Shown here: in pieces, positions 29,602-40,346 of the stretch
How the letters are laid out: each line of letters opens with the position of its first letter
Position numbering within the stretch: position 1 is the stretch's first letter
Assembly: GCA_027494135.1 (NCBI GenBank)
Contig: JAOSJK010000001.1
Coordinates: forward strand, 62,001-126,000
Length of the DNA: 64,000 nt
Direction of reading: 5' to 3'
From: Acidimicrobiia bacterium
GTDB lineage: Bacteria > Actinomycetota > Acidimicrobiia > IMCC26256 > PALSA-610
Program-made: the position numbers and the translations under genes
Notes under the pieces: generated by a model
Database searches by the model: none
Seen by the model: only the letters and a program-made list of their open reading frames with translations
What the model was told of the DNA's origin: nothing

Positions 29602-31683
29602 TCACTCGAGCATCGAGCCGTCGAGCACGAAACCTCGGCCCCCGCAGGTCTCACAGGTGTCGGAGAACGCCTCGACGAGCCCCTCCGAGACCCGCTTGCG
29701 GGTCATCTCGACCAGGCCGAGCTCGGAGATCGGGAAGATCTGGGTGCGTGTCTTGTCTCGCGACAGCGCGTCACGGAGCGCCCGCTCGACGTCTTCCCGG
29801 TTCCGCTTGCTCTCCATATCGATGAAGTCGATCACGATGATCCCGCCGATGTCGCGCAGCCTCAGCTCCCGAGCAACGGCCTCGGCGGCCTCGATGTTGT
29901 TCTTGGTCACGGTCTCCTCGAGGTTCGACCGTCCGACGTTCTTGCCGGTGTTCACGTCGACGACCGTGAGCGCCTCGGTGCGCTCGATCACCAACGATCC
30001 ACCGGACGGCAGCCAGACCTTGCGCTCGAGGGCCTTGTGGAGCTGCTCGTGCACGTGGAACCGCTCGAAGATCGAGAGGTTCTCCTCCACCGGGTCGAAG
30101 AGCTCGACCCGCTCGGCGAGCTCGGGAGCGACGGCATCGACGTAGGCGCGAACCTCCTCGTAGAGCGCCGCATCGTCGATGACGACACCGCGGTACTCCT
30201 TCGTGAACTCCTCACGGATGACGCGCTGCACGAGCGGCGGCTCCTTGTAGAGGAGCCGCGCTGCCTTCGAGGTCTTCGCGAGGTCGGAGATCTGCGTCCA
30301 CTGCGCCTTCAGGCGGCGCATGTCGAGCTCGAGCTCCTCGTAGGTGGCGCCCTCGGCGGCGGTGCGCACGATCAGGCCCGCGTCGGGTGGCCTCAGCCCG
30401 TCGAGGATCTTGCGGAGCCGGCGGCGCTCGTCGTCGGGTAGGCGCTTCGAGATCCCATAGGTCCCGGGCTGCCCGGGGACCATCACGACGAAGCGCCCCG
30501 CGAGGCTGACCTCCTGGGTGAGTCGCGCCCCCTTGTGACCTATCGGGTTCTTCGTCACCTGGACGATCACCGACTGGCCGTTGCGGAGCATCCTCTCGAT
30601 CCTGGGGCGCTCCTTGCCCTCGACGTCGGAGTCGTCGTACGCGACGTCGCCGCGGTACAGCACGCCGTTCTTGGGGGTGCTGATGTCGATGAACGCAGCC
30701 TCCATCCCGGGGAGCACGTTCTGGACGCGGCCCACGTAGATGTTCCCGTCGATCGACATCGTGTCGTCCTCGGGCTGCGAGACGTAGTGCTCGACCAGGC
30801 TGCGGCCCTCCAGGACCGCGATCTGCGTCGGACCTTCGGGGTTGACGTGGACGACCATCAGGTAGCGCCCGGCAGGCCGCCCCTTGCGTAGCCTCCCGCG
30901 GCGCCGCTGCAGGGTCTCTTTGTCGAGCGAGTCGAGGATCGCTGTGCCGTCGATGTCCTCGACGTCGAGCGATCCCTCCACGAAGCCCGGCTTCGGCCGC
31001 TCGGCCGTCGCGGCGGATGAGCGTCGCTGGGTCGATCCGGCGCCGTTACCCGGCGCGCTGCCGCCCGTCCCGCTGCCTCCGTTGCCGCTGTTGCCCGTTC
31101 CGCCGCCTGTCCCGCGGCCGCGGCCGCGACCGCCGCGCCGGCGCCGGCGCCGCTTCGGCGCGGTACCGGGCTCTCCAGTCCCAGCGTCTCCGCCTCCCTC
31201 TCCGGCACCCTCTCGGTTCGCAGCGGGACGGGAGTCACCGATGCTCGGCTTCGGTGCCGGCGGCGCCGGCCGCGCATCGCCGACCCTCGGCTTCGCCGGC
31301 GAGGGCACGGGGGACTCACCGTCGCGGTCTTCGGACAGCCCCGCGTCTTCCCTGGCCTGGTCGGCGAGGTCCTCCGCAGTCAGGCCGCGGTCGGCGGCCG
31401 GGTCGGTCCAGTCCTCTGCGCGGGTCTGCGCACGAGCCGCGGCAGGCCTCTTCCGGTTCCTCCCGCCCCGGGAGCCGCGGCGCCTCTTGCGGGGCGCTCC
31501 GCTGCCTGCCGGTCGCGGTGTAGCGCCATCACCGGCGCTGCCACCTGCACTGTCGTCTGCGCTGTCACCGGAGCCGCTACGCCCCTGAGGCGCCGGCTCC
31601 TGCTCGCTGGTCGGGGCCCCGGTCGACGGGGCTGTCGTGGACACCGGCGCGACGCCGGTGCTCATGCTGTCGTGCTCGGACAT
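29602..31683 (-). CDS. rne: Ribonuclease E/G
   Basis: An endoribonuclease for rRNA, tRNA and mRNA processing, 693 residues. A disordered N-terminal third rich in Gly, Arg, Pro and Ser (runs such as KRRRRRRGGRGRGRG) is typical of actinobacterial enzymes. The S1 domain (NIYVGRVQNVLPGMEAAFID) and the catalytic DNase I-like region (ALTVVDVNTGKNVGRSNLEE, IGGIIVIDFIDMESKRN) follow, then the Zn-link cysteines DTCETCGGRG. AGAAGGA precedes the ATG. Confidence 0.94.
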   Translation of the reverse strand: MSEHDSMSTGVAPVSTTAPSTGAPTSEQEPAPQGRSGSGDSADDSAGGSAGDGATPRPAGSGAPRKRRRGSRGGRNRKRPAAARAQTRAEDWTDPAADRGLTAEDLADQAREDAGLSEDRDGESPVPSPAKPRVGDARPAPPAPKPSIGDSRPAANREGAGEGGGDAGTGEPGTAPKRRRRRRGGRGRGRGTGGGTGNSGNGGSGTGGSAPGNGAGSTQRRSSAATAERPKPGFVEGSLDVEDIDGTAILDSLDKETLQRRRGRLRKGRPAGRYLMVVHVNPEGPTQIAVLEGRSLVEHYVSQPEDDTMSIDGNIYVGRVQNVLPGMEAAFIDISTPKNGVLYRGDVAYDDSDVEGKERPRIERMLRNGQSVIVQVTKNPIGHKGARLTQEVSLAGRFVVMVPGQPGTYGISKRLPDDERRRLRKILDGLRPPDAGLIVRTAAEGATYEELELDMRRLKAQWTQISDLAKTSKAARLLYKEPPLVQRVIREEFTKEYRGVVIDDAALYEEVRAYVDAVAPELAERVELFDPVEENLSIFERFHVHEQLHKALERKVWLPSGGSLVIERTEALTVVDVNTGKNVGRSNLEETVTKNNIEAAEAVARELRLRDIGGIIVIDFIDMESKRNREDVERALRDALSRDKTRTQIFPISELGLVEMTRKRVSEGLVEAFSDTCETCGGRGFVLDGSMLE

Positions 31684-31704
31684 CTGTTCCTTCTCTCGTG
31701 GTTC

Positions 31705-32478
31705 TCATGATGCGCGCGCCTCCGGCACGCGCACGCGCGGGTCGGCGTCGAGCGGTTCACACCGCGCGCCCTCGCGCTCGATCCATTGGTGGGTGCGCAG
31801 AACGTCGCCCTCTGCGAGGACGCAGCGACCATCGGGGCCACCGGAGGAACCGGTAGCCGCCGCGATCGCGGCGAGGACCTCGCCGGGCTTCGCTCCACGC
31901 GGTTGCGTTGACATCTCCATCTCGCACCGGACACCTCTGGCGCTCGGCCCGACGACATCGATCCGGCGTATCACCGGACGGACGTCGTCGACGACCTCAC
32001 GCCCCTTGCGGCGTCTGGCTGTCTCCAGGGTGGGGCTGACGAGCGCTTCGCCGGCGAGAGCGGCGAAGGCCTCCGGGGAGAGCGGGGGTCCGGCGTCGGA
32101 GCCGAGAACCTCCACCCTCCAGACGACCGCCGTGACCGCCTCCTGCAATGCGGGGGCCCGCTCGGCGAGCGGGACTGCGGCGACGACATCGACCCCGTCG
32201 GGGAGCGCCGGCGTGAGCCGCCCCGGCAGGGTCGCCAGGTCCACCTCCCGCAGGAGCTCCATGTCGAGGTACTCGGCTTCGCTCTCCGCACCCACCGGTA
32301 GGGCCAGGCCGAAGCTCACCTTCGGGTGCGGGCTGAATCCCTCGCTGAACGCGAGCGGAAGCCTCTCGACGCGCAGTGCCCTCTCGAAGGCGCGTGCGAG
32401 ATCGCGGTGGGAGATCCACCGGACCTTGCCACGCTTCGAGAAGCGCAACCTGACCGGGCACGCCGCTCCGCCGCGCAT
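31705..32478 (-). CDS. TIGR03936-family radical-SAM-linked protein (DUF2344)
   Basis: A 257-residue protein with the family opening VRLRFSKRGKVRWISHRDLA and LPLAFSEGFSPHPKVSFGLA. It is always found with, or fused to, the radical SAM protein encoded just upstream, and the ATG overlaps that gene's stop (TGATG). A role in tRNA or rRNA modification has been suggested from its neighbours (RNase E, L21, L27), but no reaction is established. Confidence 0.88.
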   Translation of the reverse strand: MRGGAACPVRLRFSKRGKVRWISHRDLARAFERALRVERLPLAFSEGFSPHPKVSFGLALPVGAESEAEYLDMELLREVDLATLPGRLTPALPDGVDVVAAVPLAERAPALQEAVTAVVWRVEVLGSDAGPPLSPEAFAALAGEALVSPTLETARRRKGREVVDDVRPVIRRIDVVGPSARGVRCEMEMSTQPRGAKPGEVLAAIAAATGSSGGPDGRCVLAEGDVLRTHQWIEREGARCEPLDADPRVRVPEARAS

Positions 32479-34455
32479 CAGAGAACCGCCGACATCGTCG
32501 TGGCCGCAGGCGCCGGCGGTTCGGGCACTTCGCCACCTCGCGACAGGTCCTGGCCCGTTCCCTGGCTCCCGCCCGCGGGCGGGGTGGGGGAAGCCACGAC
32601 GTGCTCGATCCCGAATCCCGTGCACACCCCGCAGTCGTAGCACGGCGTCCACCTGCAATCGGGGAGGCCGTGCTCTGCCAGGGCGTCCTGGAAGTCGGTC
32701 CACAGGAAGTCGCGGTGGAGTCCCGCACTCAGGTGGTCCCAGGGCAGGGGCTCGTCGTACTCACGGTGGCGGGTGACGTACCAGTCGGGATCGAGGCCCT
32801 CTGCGGCCATCGCGTCGAGCCAGCGGGAGAGGTCGAAGTGCTCGCTCCACTCCTGGAACGTCCCTCCCTCGCGCCACACACGCTCGATCACCCGGCCGAG
32901 CCGCCTGTCGCCCCTGCTGGTGATCCCCTCGGCGAACGACGCCTCGGGATCGTGCCACTTGAGCTGGGCGGCCCGGTTGCCGCGCAGCTCACCACGGAGC
33001 AGGTCGATCTTCCGCCGCAGCACATCGACGGAGTTCTGGCCGAACCATTGGAACGGTGTATGGGCCTTCGGCACGAACCCCCGACCGACGCCGTGCACGT
33101 CGCCTGCTTGTTGTGACTCCGCCCGATCTCGACGACTCTGCGCAGGTGCTCGGCGATCGCCCGCAGGTCGTCGTCGGTCTCCGTGGGCAGGCCGATGAGG
33201 AAGTAGAGCTTCATCCGCCGCCAACCCTGCGAGTAGGCGGCGTCGACGGCGGCGAAGAGGTCCTCCTCGGTGATCTGCTTGTTGATCACCTGCCTGAGGC
33301 GCCACGACCCCGCCTCGGGGGCGAAGGTGAGGCCGGTGCGGCGGACCTTCTGGATCTCACTCGCCAGGCCGACGGTGAATGCATCCACGCGCAGCGACGG
33401 GAGGGAGAGGCTCACCGAGCCCGTGCCCTCCTGGTCGTTGACCATTCCGGCCACGACGCCCTCGATGCCCGAGAAATCGGCCGTCGAGAGCGATGTGAGG
33501 GCCACCTCGTCGTAACCGGTGCGCTGCAGGCCCGAGCGGACCATGGTGCGCACCTGCTCCTCCGGGCGCTCCCGCACCGGTCGGGTGATCATCCCGGCCT
33601 GGCAGAAGCGGCACCCGCGGGTGCAACCGCGGAAGACCTCTACGTTGAGGCGGTCGTGCACCACCTCGACGAGCGGCACCAGCTGGCTCTTCGGGTAGGG
33701 CCACTCGGCCAGGTCCTCGATGGTCCGCTTCTCGACGACCTCGGGGACATCCGGGTAACTCGGTCGGACCTCCCGTATCACCGGGCCGTCGTACTCGACG
33801 TCGTACATCGACGGGACGTAGACGCCCTCTATCGCAGCGAGGTCGCGCAGCACGGCCTCGCGTGCCCCTGAGCCGGAGCCGTCTCCCCCGTCGCCGCGGG
33901 GCGCTTCCACGCGCCCACGACCGCCGTCACCTCCCCCACAGCCTCCTCACCGTCTCCGAGCACCACCGCGTCGAAAAAGTCGGCCAGCGGTTCGGGGTTG
34001 TACGCGCAGTGCCCGCCCATGATCACCAGCGGGTGCTCGGGGCCACGGTGCTCGGCGCGCACCGGGAGCCCGGCCAGGTCGATGAGGTTGACGACGTTCG
34101 TCGCCACCAGCTCGGCGAGGACGTTGAAGCCGAGGATGTCGAAGTCGCCTGCGGCACGGTGGGTGTCGACCGAGAAGAGCGGCAGGCCCGTGGCCCGCAT
34201 CGAGGCCTCCAGATCGATCCAGGGCGCGTAGGCGCGCTCGGCCGAGGCGTCGTCGCGCTCGTTCAGGATCTCGTAGAGGATCTGGAGCCCCTGGTTGGGG
34301 AGGCCGATCTCGTAGGTGTCGGGGTAGACGAGGAGCCAGGACACTTCGTCGGGTCGGTGATCCGGCCGGACGGCGCCCCGCTCCATTCCGATGTAGCGAG
34401 CGGGCTTCTCCACCTTGGCCAGGAGCGGTTCAATCCGCGGCCACAGGTTGGACAT
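32478..34455 (-). CDS. TIGR03960-family B12-binding radical SAM protein (two frameshifts)
   Basis: A radical SAM protein of about 659 residues. The N-terminal cobalamin-binding-like region has YPDTYEIGLPNQGLQILYEI and VIMGGHCAYNPEPLADFFDA. The SAM cluster is VFRGCTRGCRFCQAGMITRP (CxxxCxxC), followed by LTFAPEAGSWRLRQVIN and FVPKAHTPFQWFGQ. The C-terminus has the Cys-rich PCYDCGVCTGFG. Breaks are at 33898-33901 (one C short) and 33078-33082 (one base short in a run of five). ATG 34455 has TACACT 10 nt upstream (34466-34471). Confidence 0.87.
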
Positions 34456-34465
34456 GTCGCCCTGG

Positions 34466-34471
34466 AGTGTA
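34466..34471 (-). promoter_or_regulatory. -10-like hexamer TACACT of the radical SAM gene
   Basis: TACACT ends 10 nt before the ATG at 34455 on the minus strand and would drive the radical SAM - DUF2344 - rne run. Confidence 0.4.
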
Positions 34472-34617
34472 CAGGCGCACCGGCCATCCGCCCGTTCACG
34501 CGCAGAGCGCCCCCGCTCCCACTCCCCGTGGTTACCCCGGTGCGTGGTGGCCCGCGCCCCGGCGACCCTGCCGGAGGCCCTCTGCCGCCCGGGGTGCGTC
34601 GCCCCACCGGGCCTCGG

Positions 34618-34623
34618 TACGCT
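34618..34623 (+). promoter_or_regulatory. -10-like hexamer TACGCT of the spermidine-synthase-like gene
   Basis: TACGCT lies 37 nt before the ATG at 34661; a normal GAGGAG ribosome site follows, so this transcript is probably leadered. Confidence 0.4.
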
Positions 34624-34660
34624 CCGCCCGCCTAGTCGGCCGGGACCCGCGAGGAGCCAG

Positions 34661-37133
34661 ATGGAGACGCACGCCGACGGCGGCGCCGAGCGCAGGATCG
34701 AGCTCGTCGGCATCGCGCTGGTGAGCCTCGCCGGCCTGCTGCTCGAGGTCGGGTACACCCGCATCGTCTCGTTCAAGCTCTGGTACTACTACACGTACCT
34801 CGTCATCGGTCTCGCCCTCCTCGGCATAGGGTCGGGCGGCATCGCCGTGGCCATCTGGCCGCCGATCAAGCGGGCGACCACGAGGCAGATCGTCGCCGCC
34901 TGCTCGACTCTGGGGGCGATCAGCATCGCCGCCGGCTACGCCGTGGTCGCGCGCATGCCCGTAGACACGGTCAGGATCTGGGACTACGGCACGCTGTCCT
35001 CGGTGAAGAACACCGTGGCGCTCGCTGTCATCTGCCTCGCCCTCTTCTCGACGTTCGTCGCGATCGGCGTCATCATCTCGACGATCCTCGGCCGCGCCCT
35101 GCGACCGGATCGGCCGCCTCTACGCCGCCGACCTCGGGGCCGCCGGCCTCGCCTGCGTTGTGGCGATCCCACTCATCTCGCGCCTCGGTCCTCCCTCGGT
35201 GATAGCCCTCGCCGCCCTCGTCTGCGCCGGGCTCGGCCTCTGGGCCGCTCCGCGAAAGCTCTCCCTGCTCGGCGTCTCGGCGGCCGTGGCGGTTCTGCTG
35301 CTCGGAGCCGCTGTCGTCGACTCCGATCTCATCCCGCGCGTGCGGCCGGAGGCATCGAAGATCGACCCCGCGAAGGACGCCTCCTACTCGGAGTGGGGGC
35401 CGGTCTTCAGGGTCGACGTGATGCAGGCCGCGATCTTCGGTGACTCGGCCCTACTGGTCCACGACGGGACGTTCGGCTCAGCGATGCACGCCTTCGACGG
35501 CGACGCCGCGGCGCTCACGCGCTACGACGCCGATCCCCGGGCCCTGCCCTTCGCGGTCCTCGGCGAGCCCCCGGAGCGCGAGCTGATCATCGGCTCCGCG
35601 GGGGGCAACGAGATCCTCGCCTCGCTCCACTTCGACGCGCCGCACATCGAGGCGGTCGAGCTGAATCCGGTGACCGTCTCGCTCCTCACCGACCACTTCG
35701 CCGACTGGACCGGTCACCTCCCCGAGCGCCCCGAGGTCGACCTGCACCAGGGCGACGGGCGCACCTACCTCGCCCGCAGCGACGACTCCTACGACCTCAT
35801 CTGGTACGTCGCACCCGACAGCTATGCGGCGAACAACGCCGCGTCGTCGGGGGCCTTCGTGCTCTCGGAGAGCTACCTGTACACCTCGGAGATGATCCAG
35901 GAGAGCCTCGAGCACCTGACCGACGACGGAGTGATGGTCGTGCAGTTCGGCGAGCTGGCCTTCGACGAGCAGCCGAACAGGACAGCCCGGTACGTGGTGA
36001 CCGCCCGCAACGCGCTCCGGGAGATCGGCGTCGAGGATGCCGGCGACCACCTCCTCGTCGCGGTCTACCGCAGCGGGAGCTCCGGCGACCTCGCGACCAT
36101 CATGGTCAAGCGCACTGCCTTCACCAAGGAGGAGATAGCCGCCTTCGAGGACGCAGTGCCGAAGCTCGACGACGTCGGGATCGCGCACGTGCCGGGCGGT
36201 GCGCCTGGCCCCGAGAAGGGGACCCGCCTCGTCGCGAGCCTCGCCTCCGGGAGCGCCGCCGAGGTCGACGCGATCGTCGCCGGCCACTCACGCCAGATCG
36301 CGTCGATCTCCGACGACGCCCCCTTCTTCTGGCACTTCACCAAGTTCCGCACCGTCCTGCGCGACTTCTTCAGGCCGATCGAGGCCCACGACCCGGAGGA
36401 CTCGATCGGTGAACGGGTCCTCGTCCTGCTCCTCGGCGTCGCGGTGGCGTTCGCCGCCGTATTCCTCCTCCTGCCGTTCCTGGCCATCAGGCGCCAGTGG
36501 CGTGAGTTCCGGGCGAAGGCCGTCTCCGGCGCGTACTTCGCCGCGCTCGGACTCGGCTTCATGTTCTTCGAGATAACCATGATCCAGCGCCTCGTCCGAT
36601 TCCTCGGCTACCCGACCTACTCGCTGACGGTCACGCTCGCCGCGATCCTCGTCTCCACCGGGGTGGGCGCGCTGGCCAGCAGGCGGTTCGCCGACAACCC
36701 CGCAGCCGCGCTCCGGGCCCTTCTCGCGCTGCTGGCGATCCTGACCCTGTTCTACAGGTTCGCCCTCGACGACATCACCGACAGCCTCCAGGCGCAGGCA
36801 CTGGCGATCAGGGTCGTGGTAGCAGTGCTCGTCCTGATCCCGCTCGGTCTCTGCCTCGGCGTCTTCATGCCGCTCGGCCTGACCCAGGTCTCACACCTCG
36901 GCGGTGACAGCGAGGCATACGTGGCCTGGTCCTGGGCGGTCAACGGCTTCTGCTCGGTCATCGGGTCCGTCCTGACGACGATCCTCTCGATGGCGCTCGG
37001 TTTCCGCACGGTGCAGGCGATCGCCTTCGCGTTCTACGCGCTGGCCGTCGTCGCGTTCATGCGCCTCCGCGCCGCAGCGTCGGGCCCGGTGGGCACCGGC
37101 GAGGTCGGCCTCGCCGCGGCCTCCGTCAGCTGA
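34661..37133 (+). CDS. Membrane protein with spermidine-synthase-like methyltransferase-fold domain (one frameshift)
   Basis: About 824 residues. An N-terminal block of membrane helices begins VGIALVSLAGLLLEVGYTRI and includes YTYLVIGLALLGIGSGGIAV. A soluble spermidine-synthase-like domain follows: ELIIGSAGGNEILASLHFDA, HIEAVELNPVTVSLL, LHQGDGRTYLARSDDSYDLI. A second membrane block (about 590-800) completes it. At 35101-35104 two bases are missing from a CGCG run; repaired text is LRDRIGRLYAADLGAAGLAC. GAGGAG precedes the ATG. These fused proteins are common in environmental bacteria; polyamine synthase activity has not been shown and the ligand is unknown. It is convergent with rodA (8-nt overlap). 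Confidence 0.8.
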
Positions 37134-38286
37134 AGCGTCGCATGTGCACGTTGGAGACGAGTCCGACCGCGATGAACGACGCGATCGTCGCCGACCCGCC
37201 GTAGCTCATGAAGGGTAGGGGGATGCCGGTGATCGGCATGATCCCCATGGTCATGCCGACGTTCTCGAACACCTGGAACGTGAACATCGCCAGCATCCCG
37301 ACGCAGAGGAGCGTGCCGAAGAGATCGGCGGCGAGCAGTGCGATCCGCCATATGCGCCATACGAGCGCGGCGAAGAGCGCCAGCAGGAGCGACCCGCCCA
37401 AGAAGCCCAGCTCCTCGCCGACGACGGTGAAGATGAAGTCGGTGTGCTGCTCGGGCACGTACGAGAGCTTGGTCTGCGTGCCCTCGAAGAGGCCCGCACC
37501 CGTGAGCCCACCGGCTCCGATGGCGGTCTTCGACTGGGCGAGGTTGTACTCGGCGTCCGACGCCGTCCGGGTGTCGACCGTCGACTGGTCGAGGAACGAC
37601 GTCAACCGGTCGATCTGGTAGTCCGCGAAGACGTCGGAGCTCACCGCGCCACCCACGAGAGTGACGGCGAGGAGCACCATCACGGCGAGGTGCCGCCCGC
37701 GCGCACCCGCGACGACCAGCACCGTGCCCACGCAGATCATCAGCACGATGGCCGTCCCGAGATCGGGTTGGCGCAGGACCAGCACGATCGGCAGCCCCGC
37801 GAGTCCGATCGCGATCGCGAACCGCCAGACGTCGAGATCTCCGCGGTGCGAGTGGCAGTAGCCGGCCAGCGCGACGACGAGCACCACCTTGGCAAGCTCG
37901 GAGGGCTGGAACTGCAGGGGTCCGATCTGGAACCAGGCCTGCGTGCCCTTGCGCGTCGCCCCCAGGGCTAGGACACCTACGAGCATCGGCAGCACGGCTA
38001 CGTAGAGCAGCGGGAACATGTCGCGGAGCCGGCGGTAGTCGACGAGCATCACCGCCAACATGGCGGCGATGCCGATGACCACCGCTGCTCCCTGTCGCTG
38101 CACGTAGTACAGCTCGCTGAGCCCCTGCCCGGCGAGGCGCGTGCGCGTCGACGAGTAGACCATGAGCAGCCCGAGTGCCGAGATGCCCACCGGCAGCGCC
38201 AGCAGGCCCCAGTCGACGTGGCGCAGAGGGGCCGTCGCGGAGGCCGGGGGCCTGGCCGCTGCCGATGGCAGTGCGACGCCGACCAT
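37126..38286 (-). CDS. rodA: Rod-shape peptidoglycan glycosyltransferase RodA
   Basis: A SEDS-family membrane glycosyltransferase of 386 residues with about ten helices. Conserved parts include WFQIGPLQFQPSELAKVVLV, LVLRQPDLGTAIVLMI, EQHTDFIFTVVGEELGFLGG and GIMPITGIPLPFMSYGGSAT. It works with PBP2, whose gene overlaps it as TGATG. It is last in mreB-mreC-mreD-mrdA-rodA. Confidence 0.94.
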   Translation of the reverse strand: MVGVALPSAAARPPASATAPLRHVDWGLLALPVGISALGLLMVYSSTRTRLAGQGLSELYYVQRQGAAVVIGIAAMLAVMLVDYRRLRDMFPLLYVAVLPMLVGVLALGATRKGTQAWFQIGPLQFQPSELAKVVLVVALAGYCHSHRGDLDVWRFAIAIGLAGLPIVLVLRQPDLGTAIVLMICVGTVLVVAGARGRHLAVMVLLAVTLVGGAVSSDVFADYQIDRLTSFLDQSTVDTRTASDAEYNLAQSKTAIGAGGLTGAGLFEGTQTKLSYVPEQHTDFIFTVVGEELGFLGGSLLLALFAALVWRIWRIALLAADLFGTLLCVGMLAMFTFQVFENVGMTMGIMPITGIPLPFMSYGGSATIASFIAVGLVSNVHMRRFS

Positions 38287-40244
38287 CAGTCGCTCGCCTC
38301 GCCGTGCGGCACCACGACGGGACTGATCGGCAGGTCGTAGAGCGCCTCGATGACGCGCCGCACGATCGGAGCCGCGACGCGCGACCCGAACCCAGCCTCC
38401 TGGACCACGGCGACCGCGACGTACTTCGGCGCATTCGCGGGGAAGACCGCAGCGAAGAGCGAGGTGTCGCCCTTCGTGTCGTCCGACGTGCCGATCTGGG
38501 CCGTGCCGGTCTTGCCGGCTATCGGGATCAGGCCGAGCGGGAAGCCCGCGAACGCGCCGTACGCCGTACCGCTCGGATCCGCCACCGCGCCGACCATCCC
38601 GTCGATGATCGCCTGGCGGCGGTACGGGTCCATCGCGACTCGACGGATCCGCTTCGAACGGGTCCGGCGCACCGTGTCACCGTCGGAGTCGCGCACCTCA
38701 ACCGACAGCCGTGGCTCCCGCAGGACCCCTCCGTTCGCGAGCGCCGCGTAGGCATTGGCCAGCTGGAGCGGCGTCACCAGCACGTCGCCCTGCCCAACCG
38801 ACATGTTGATCTGATCTCCCGGGTACCAGATCTCGTTCTCGCTGATCTTCTGCGGGTCGTCGTACAGCACCCGCGCGAAGTCGTGCTTCCACTCGGGATC
38901 GGGGATCCGGCCCTCCGCCTCTACCAGCTCGAACCCGCTCGGAGCCCCGAACCCGAGCTGCCCGGCGACGGTCTGCATCGCGAGCCCCCGCGCCTCGTCC
39001 TCGAACCTCCACGTCCTCCAGAACTGCCTGCCCAGCTCGAAGAAGTAGGCGTCGCTCGACACGGTGAGGGCGCGGCGCAGATCGACACTCCCGTACGCGC
39101 GCCCACCGGCGTTGTTGTAGGTCGTCTCCTCGACGGTTATCGATCCGGTGTCGTTGAACCAGTCGTCGGGTCCGCGGTACCCGTACTCCATCGCGGTCAG
39201 GGCTGTCACGAGCTTGAACGTCGATCCCGGCGCGTAGGTCCCCTGCGTCACCCGGTTCAGGAGCGGCTGGAAGAGCGACTCGTCCTCGGTCAGCTCCTGA
39301 TACCGCGCCTCGGAGATGCCGCCGATGAACTCGGCCGGATCGTAGGTGGGGAACGAGGCCATGGCGACGACGCCGCCGGTGTCGACGTCGATCACGACCA
39401 CGGCCCCGGCGGGTGCGGCGAAGGTGGCGAAGCCGGCCTCGTAATCGGTGTTCTGGACCTCGCGCGCCTGGAGGATCGCCGAGACCAGCGACTCCTCGGC
39501 GACCCTCTGAACCTGCTCGTCTATGGTGAGCACCACGTCGTGCCCGGGCTCTCCGGGCGCCTTCTCCAACGGGTCCCCGACGACGTTCCCCGCCGGGTCG
39601 ACCTCGACCGTGACGCTCTGCGGCACTCCGCGCAGGTCGGCTTCGTAGGCAGCCTCGACGCCGGCCCGACCGATCGTGTCGCCGAGCACGTAGTCGTCGC
39701 CCTTGTGCTCCGCCATCTCGTCTTCGTTGATCTCGCCGACGTAGCCGAGTACGTGCGCGGCGAGCGTCGAGTGGGGGTAGTGGCGCAGGTTGAGGGGCAC
39801 CACGCTCACACCCGGGTAGCTCTCCCCCTGCTCCTGCAACACCACGCGCGCTCGGTCGGGCACCTCGGCCTCGACGGCCAGCACCGCCGGCGCGAGGCGC
39901 GACCCTCTGGGATCGTCATAGCGCTCACGGAGGATGTCCACGTCGATCGCCAGCAGCTCGGAGAGGCTGCCGATCACTCCGTCGAGGCTCTCTTCGTCGA
40001 GGTCGCGCGAGACGGTCACGGCCCACGCGATCCGGTTCTCCACGAGCACCTCGCCGTTGCGGTCGAGGATGCGGCCGCGCGGGGTCTCGGTCTGGACGAC
40101 CCGGACGCTGTTCTCCCTCGCCGCCTCCACGTAGACCGTGCCGGAGCCGACCTGCAGGAACCAGAGTCGCCCTACGAGGGTGCTGAAGAGCGCAACGACG
40201 ACGACGCCCACGATGCTCACCCTGATGCGGCTCGTATCGGTCAT
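38286..40244 (-). CDS. mrdA: Penicillin-binding protein 2
   Basis: The transpeptidase of the elongation machinery, 652 residues. An N-terminal membrane anchor (VSIVGVVVVALFSTLVGRLW) is followed by the dimerisation domain (TPRGRILDRNGEVLVENRIA). The transpeptidase domain has SxxK in YAPGSTFKLV (Ser341), the SxN equivalent SSDAYFF and KTGTAQIG. ATG 40244 is chosen because TDTSRIRVS directly precedes the anchor; the longer frame to 40322 adds an Arg-rich tail. Confidence 0.94.
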   Translation of the reverse strand: MTDTSRIRVSIVGVVVVALFSTLVGRLWFLQVGSGTVYVEAARENSVRVVQTETPRGRILDRNGEVLVENRIAWAVTVSRDLDEESLDGVIGSLSELLAIDVDILRERYDDPRGSRLAPAVLAVEAEVPDRARVVLQEQGESYPGVSVVPLNLRHYPHSTLAAHVLGYVGEINEDEMAEHKGDDYVLGDTIGRAGVEAAYEADLRGVPQSVTVEVDPAGNVVGDPLEKAPGEPGHDVVLTIDEQVQRVAEESLVSAILQAREVQNTDYEAGFATFAAPAGAVVVIDVDTGGVVAMASFPTYDPAEFIGGISEARYQELTEDESLFQPLLNRVTQGTYAPGSTFKLVTALTAMEYGYRGPDDWFNDTGSITVEETTYNNAGGRAYGSVDLRRALTVSSDAYFFELGRQFWRTWRFEDEARGLAMQTVAGQLGFGAPSGFELVEAEGRIPDPEWKHDFARVLYDDPQKISENEIWYPGDQINMSVGQGDVLVTPLQLANAYAALANGGVLREPRLSVEVRDSDGDTVRRTRSKRIRRVAMDPYRRQAIIDGMVGAVADPSGTAYGAFAGFPLGLIPIAGKTGTAQIGTSDDTKGDTSLFAAVFPANAPKYVAVAVVQEAGFGSRVAAPIVRRVIEALYDLPISPVVVPHGEASD

Positions 40245-40346
40245 TCTGCTCCGGGCGCGTGCGCGCCCCGAATCGGCGCGGCGGAGCCACCATCCTTGCC
40301 GAGCCGGGGGCAGGTCGCACACCGGCTTGCCCTGCGGCGCCGCGGC

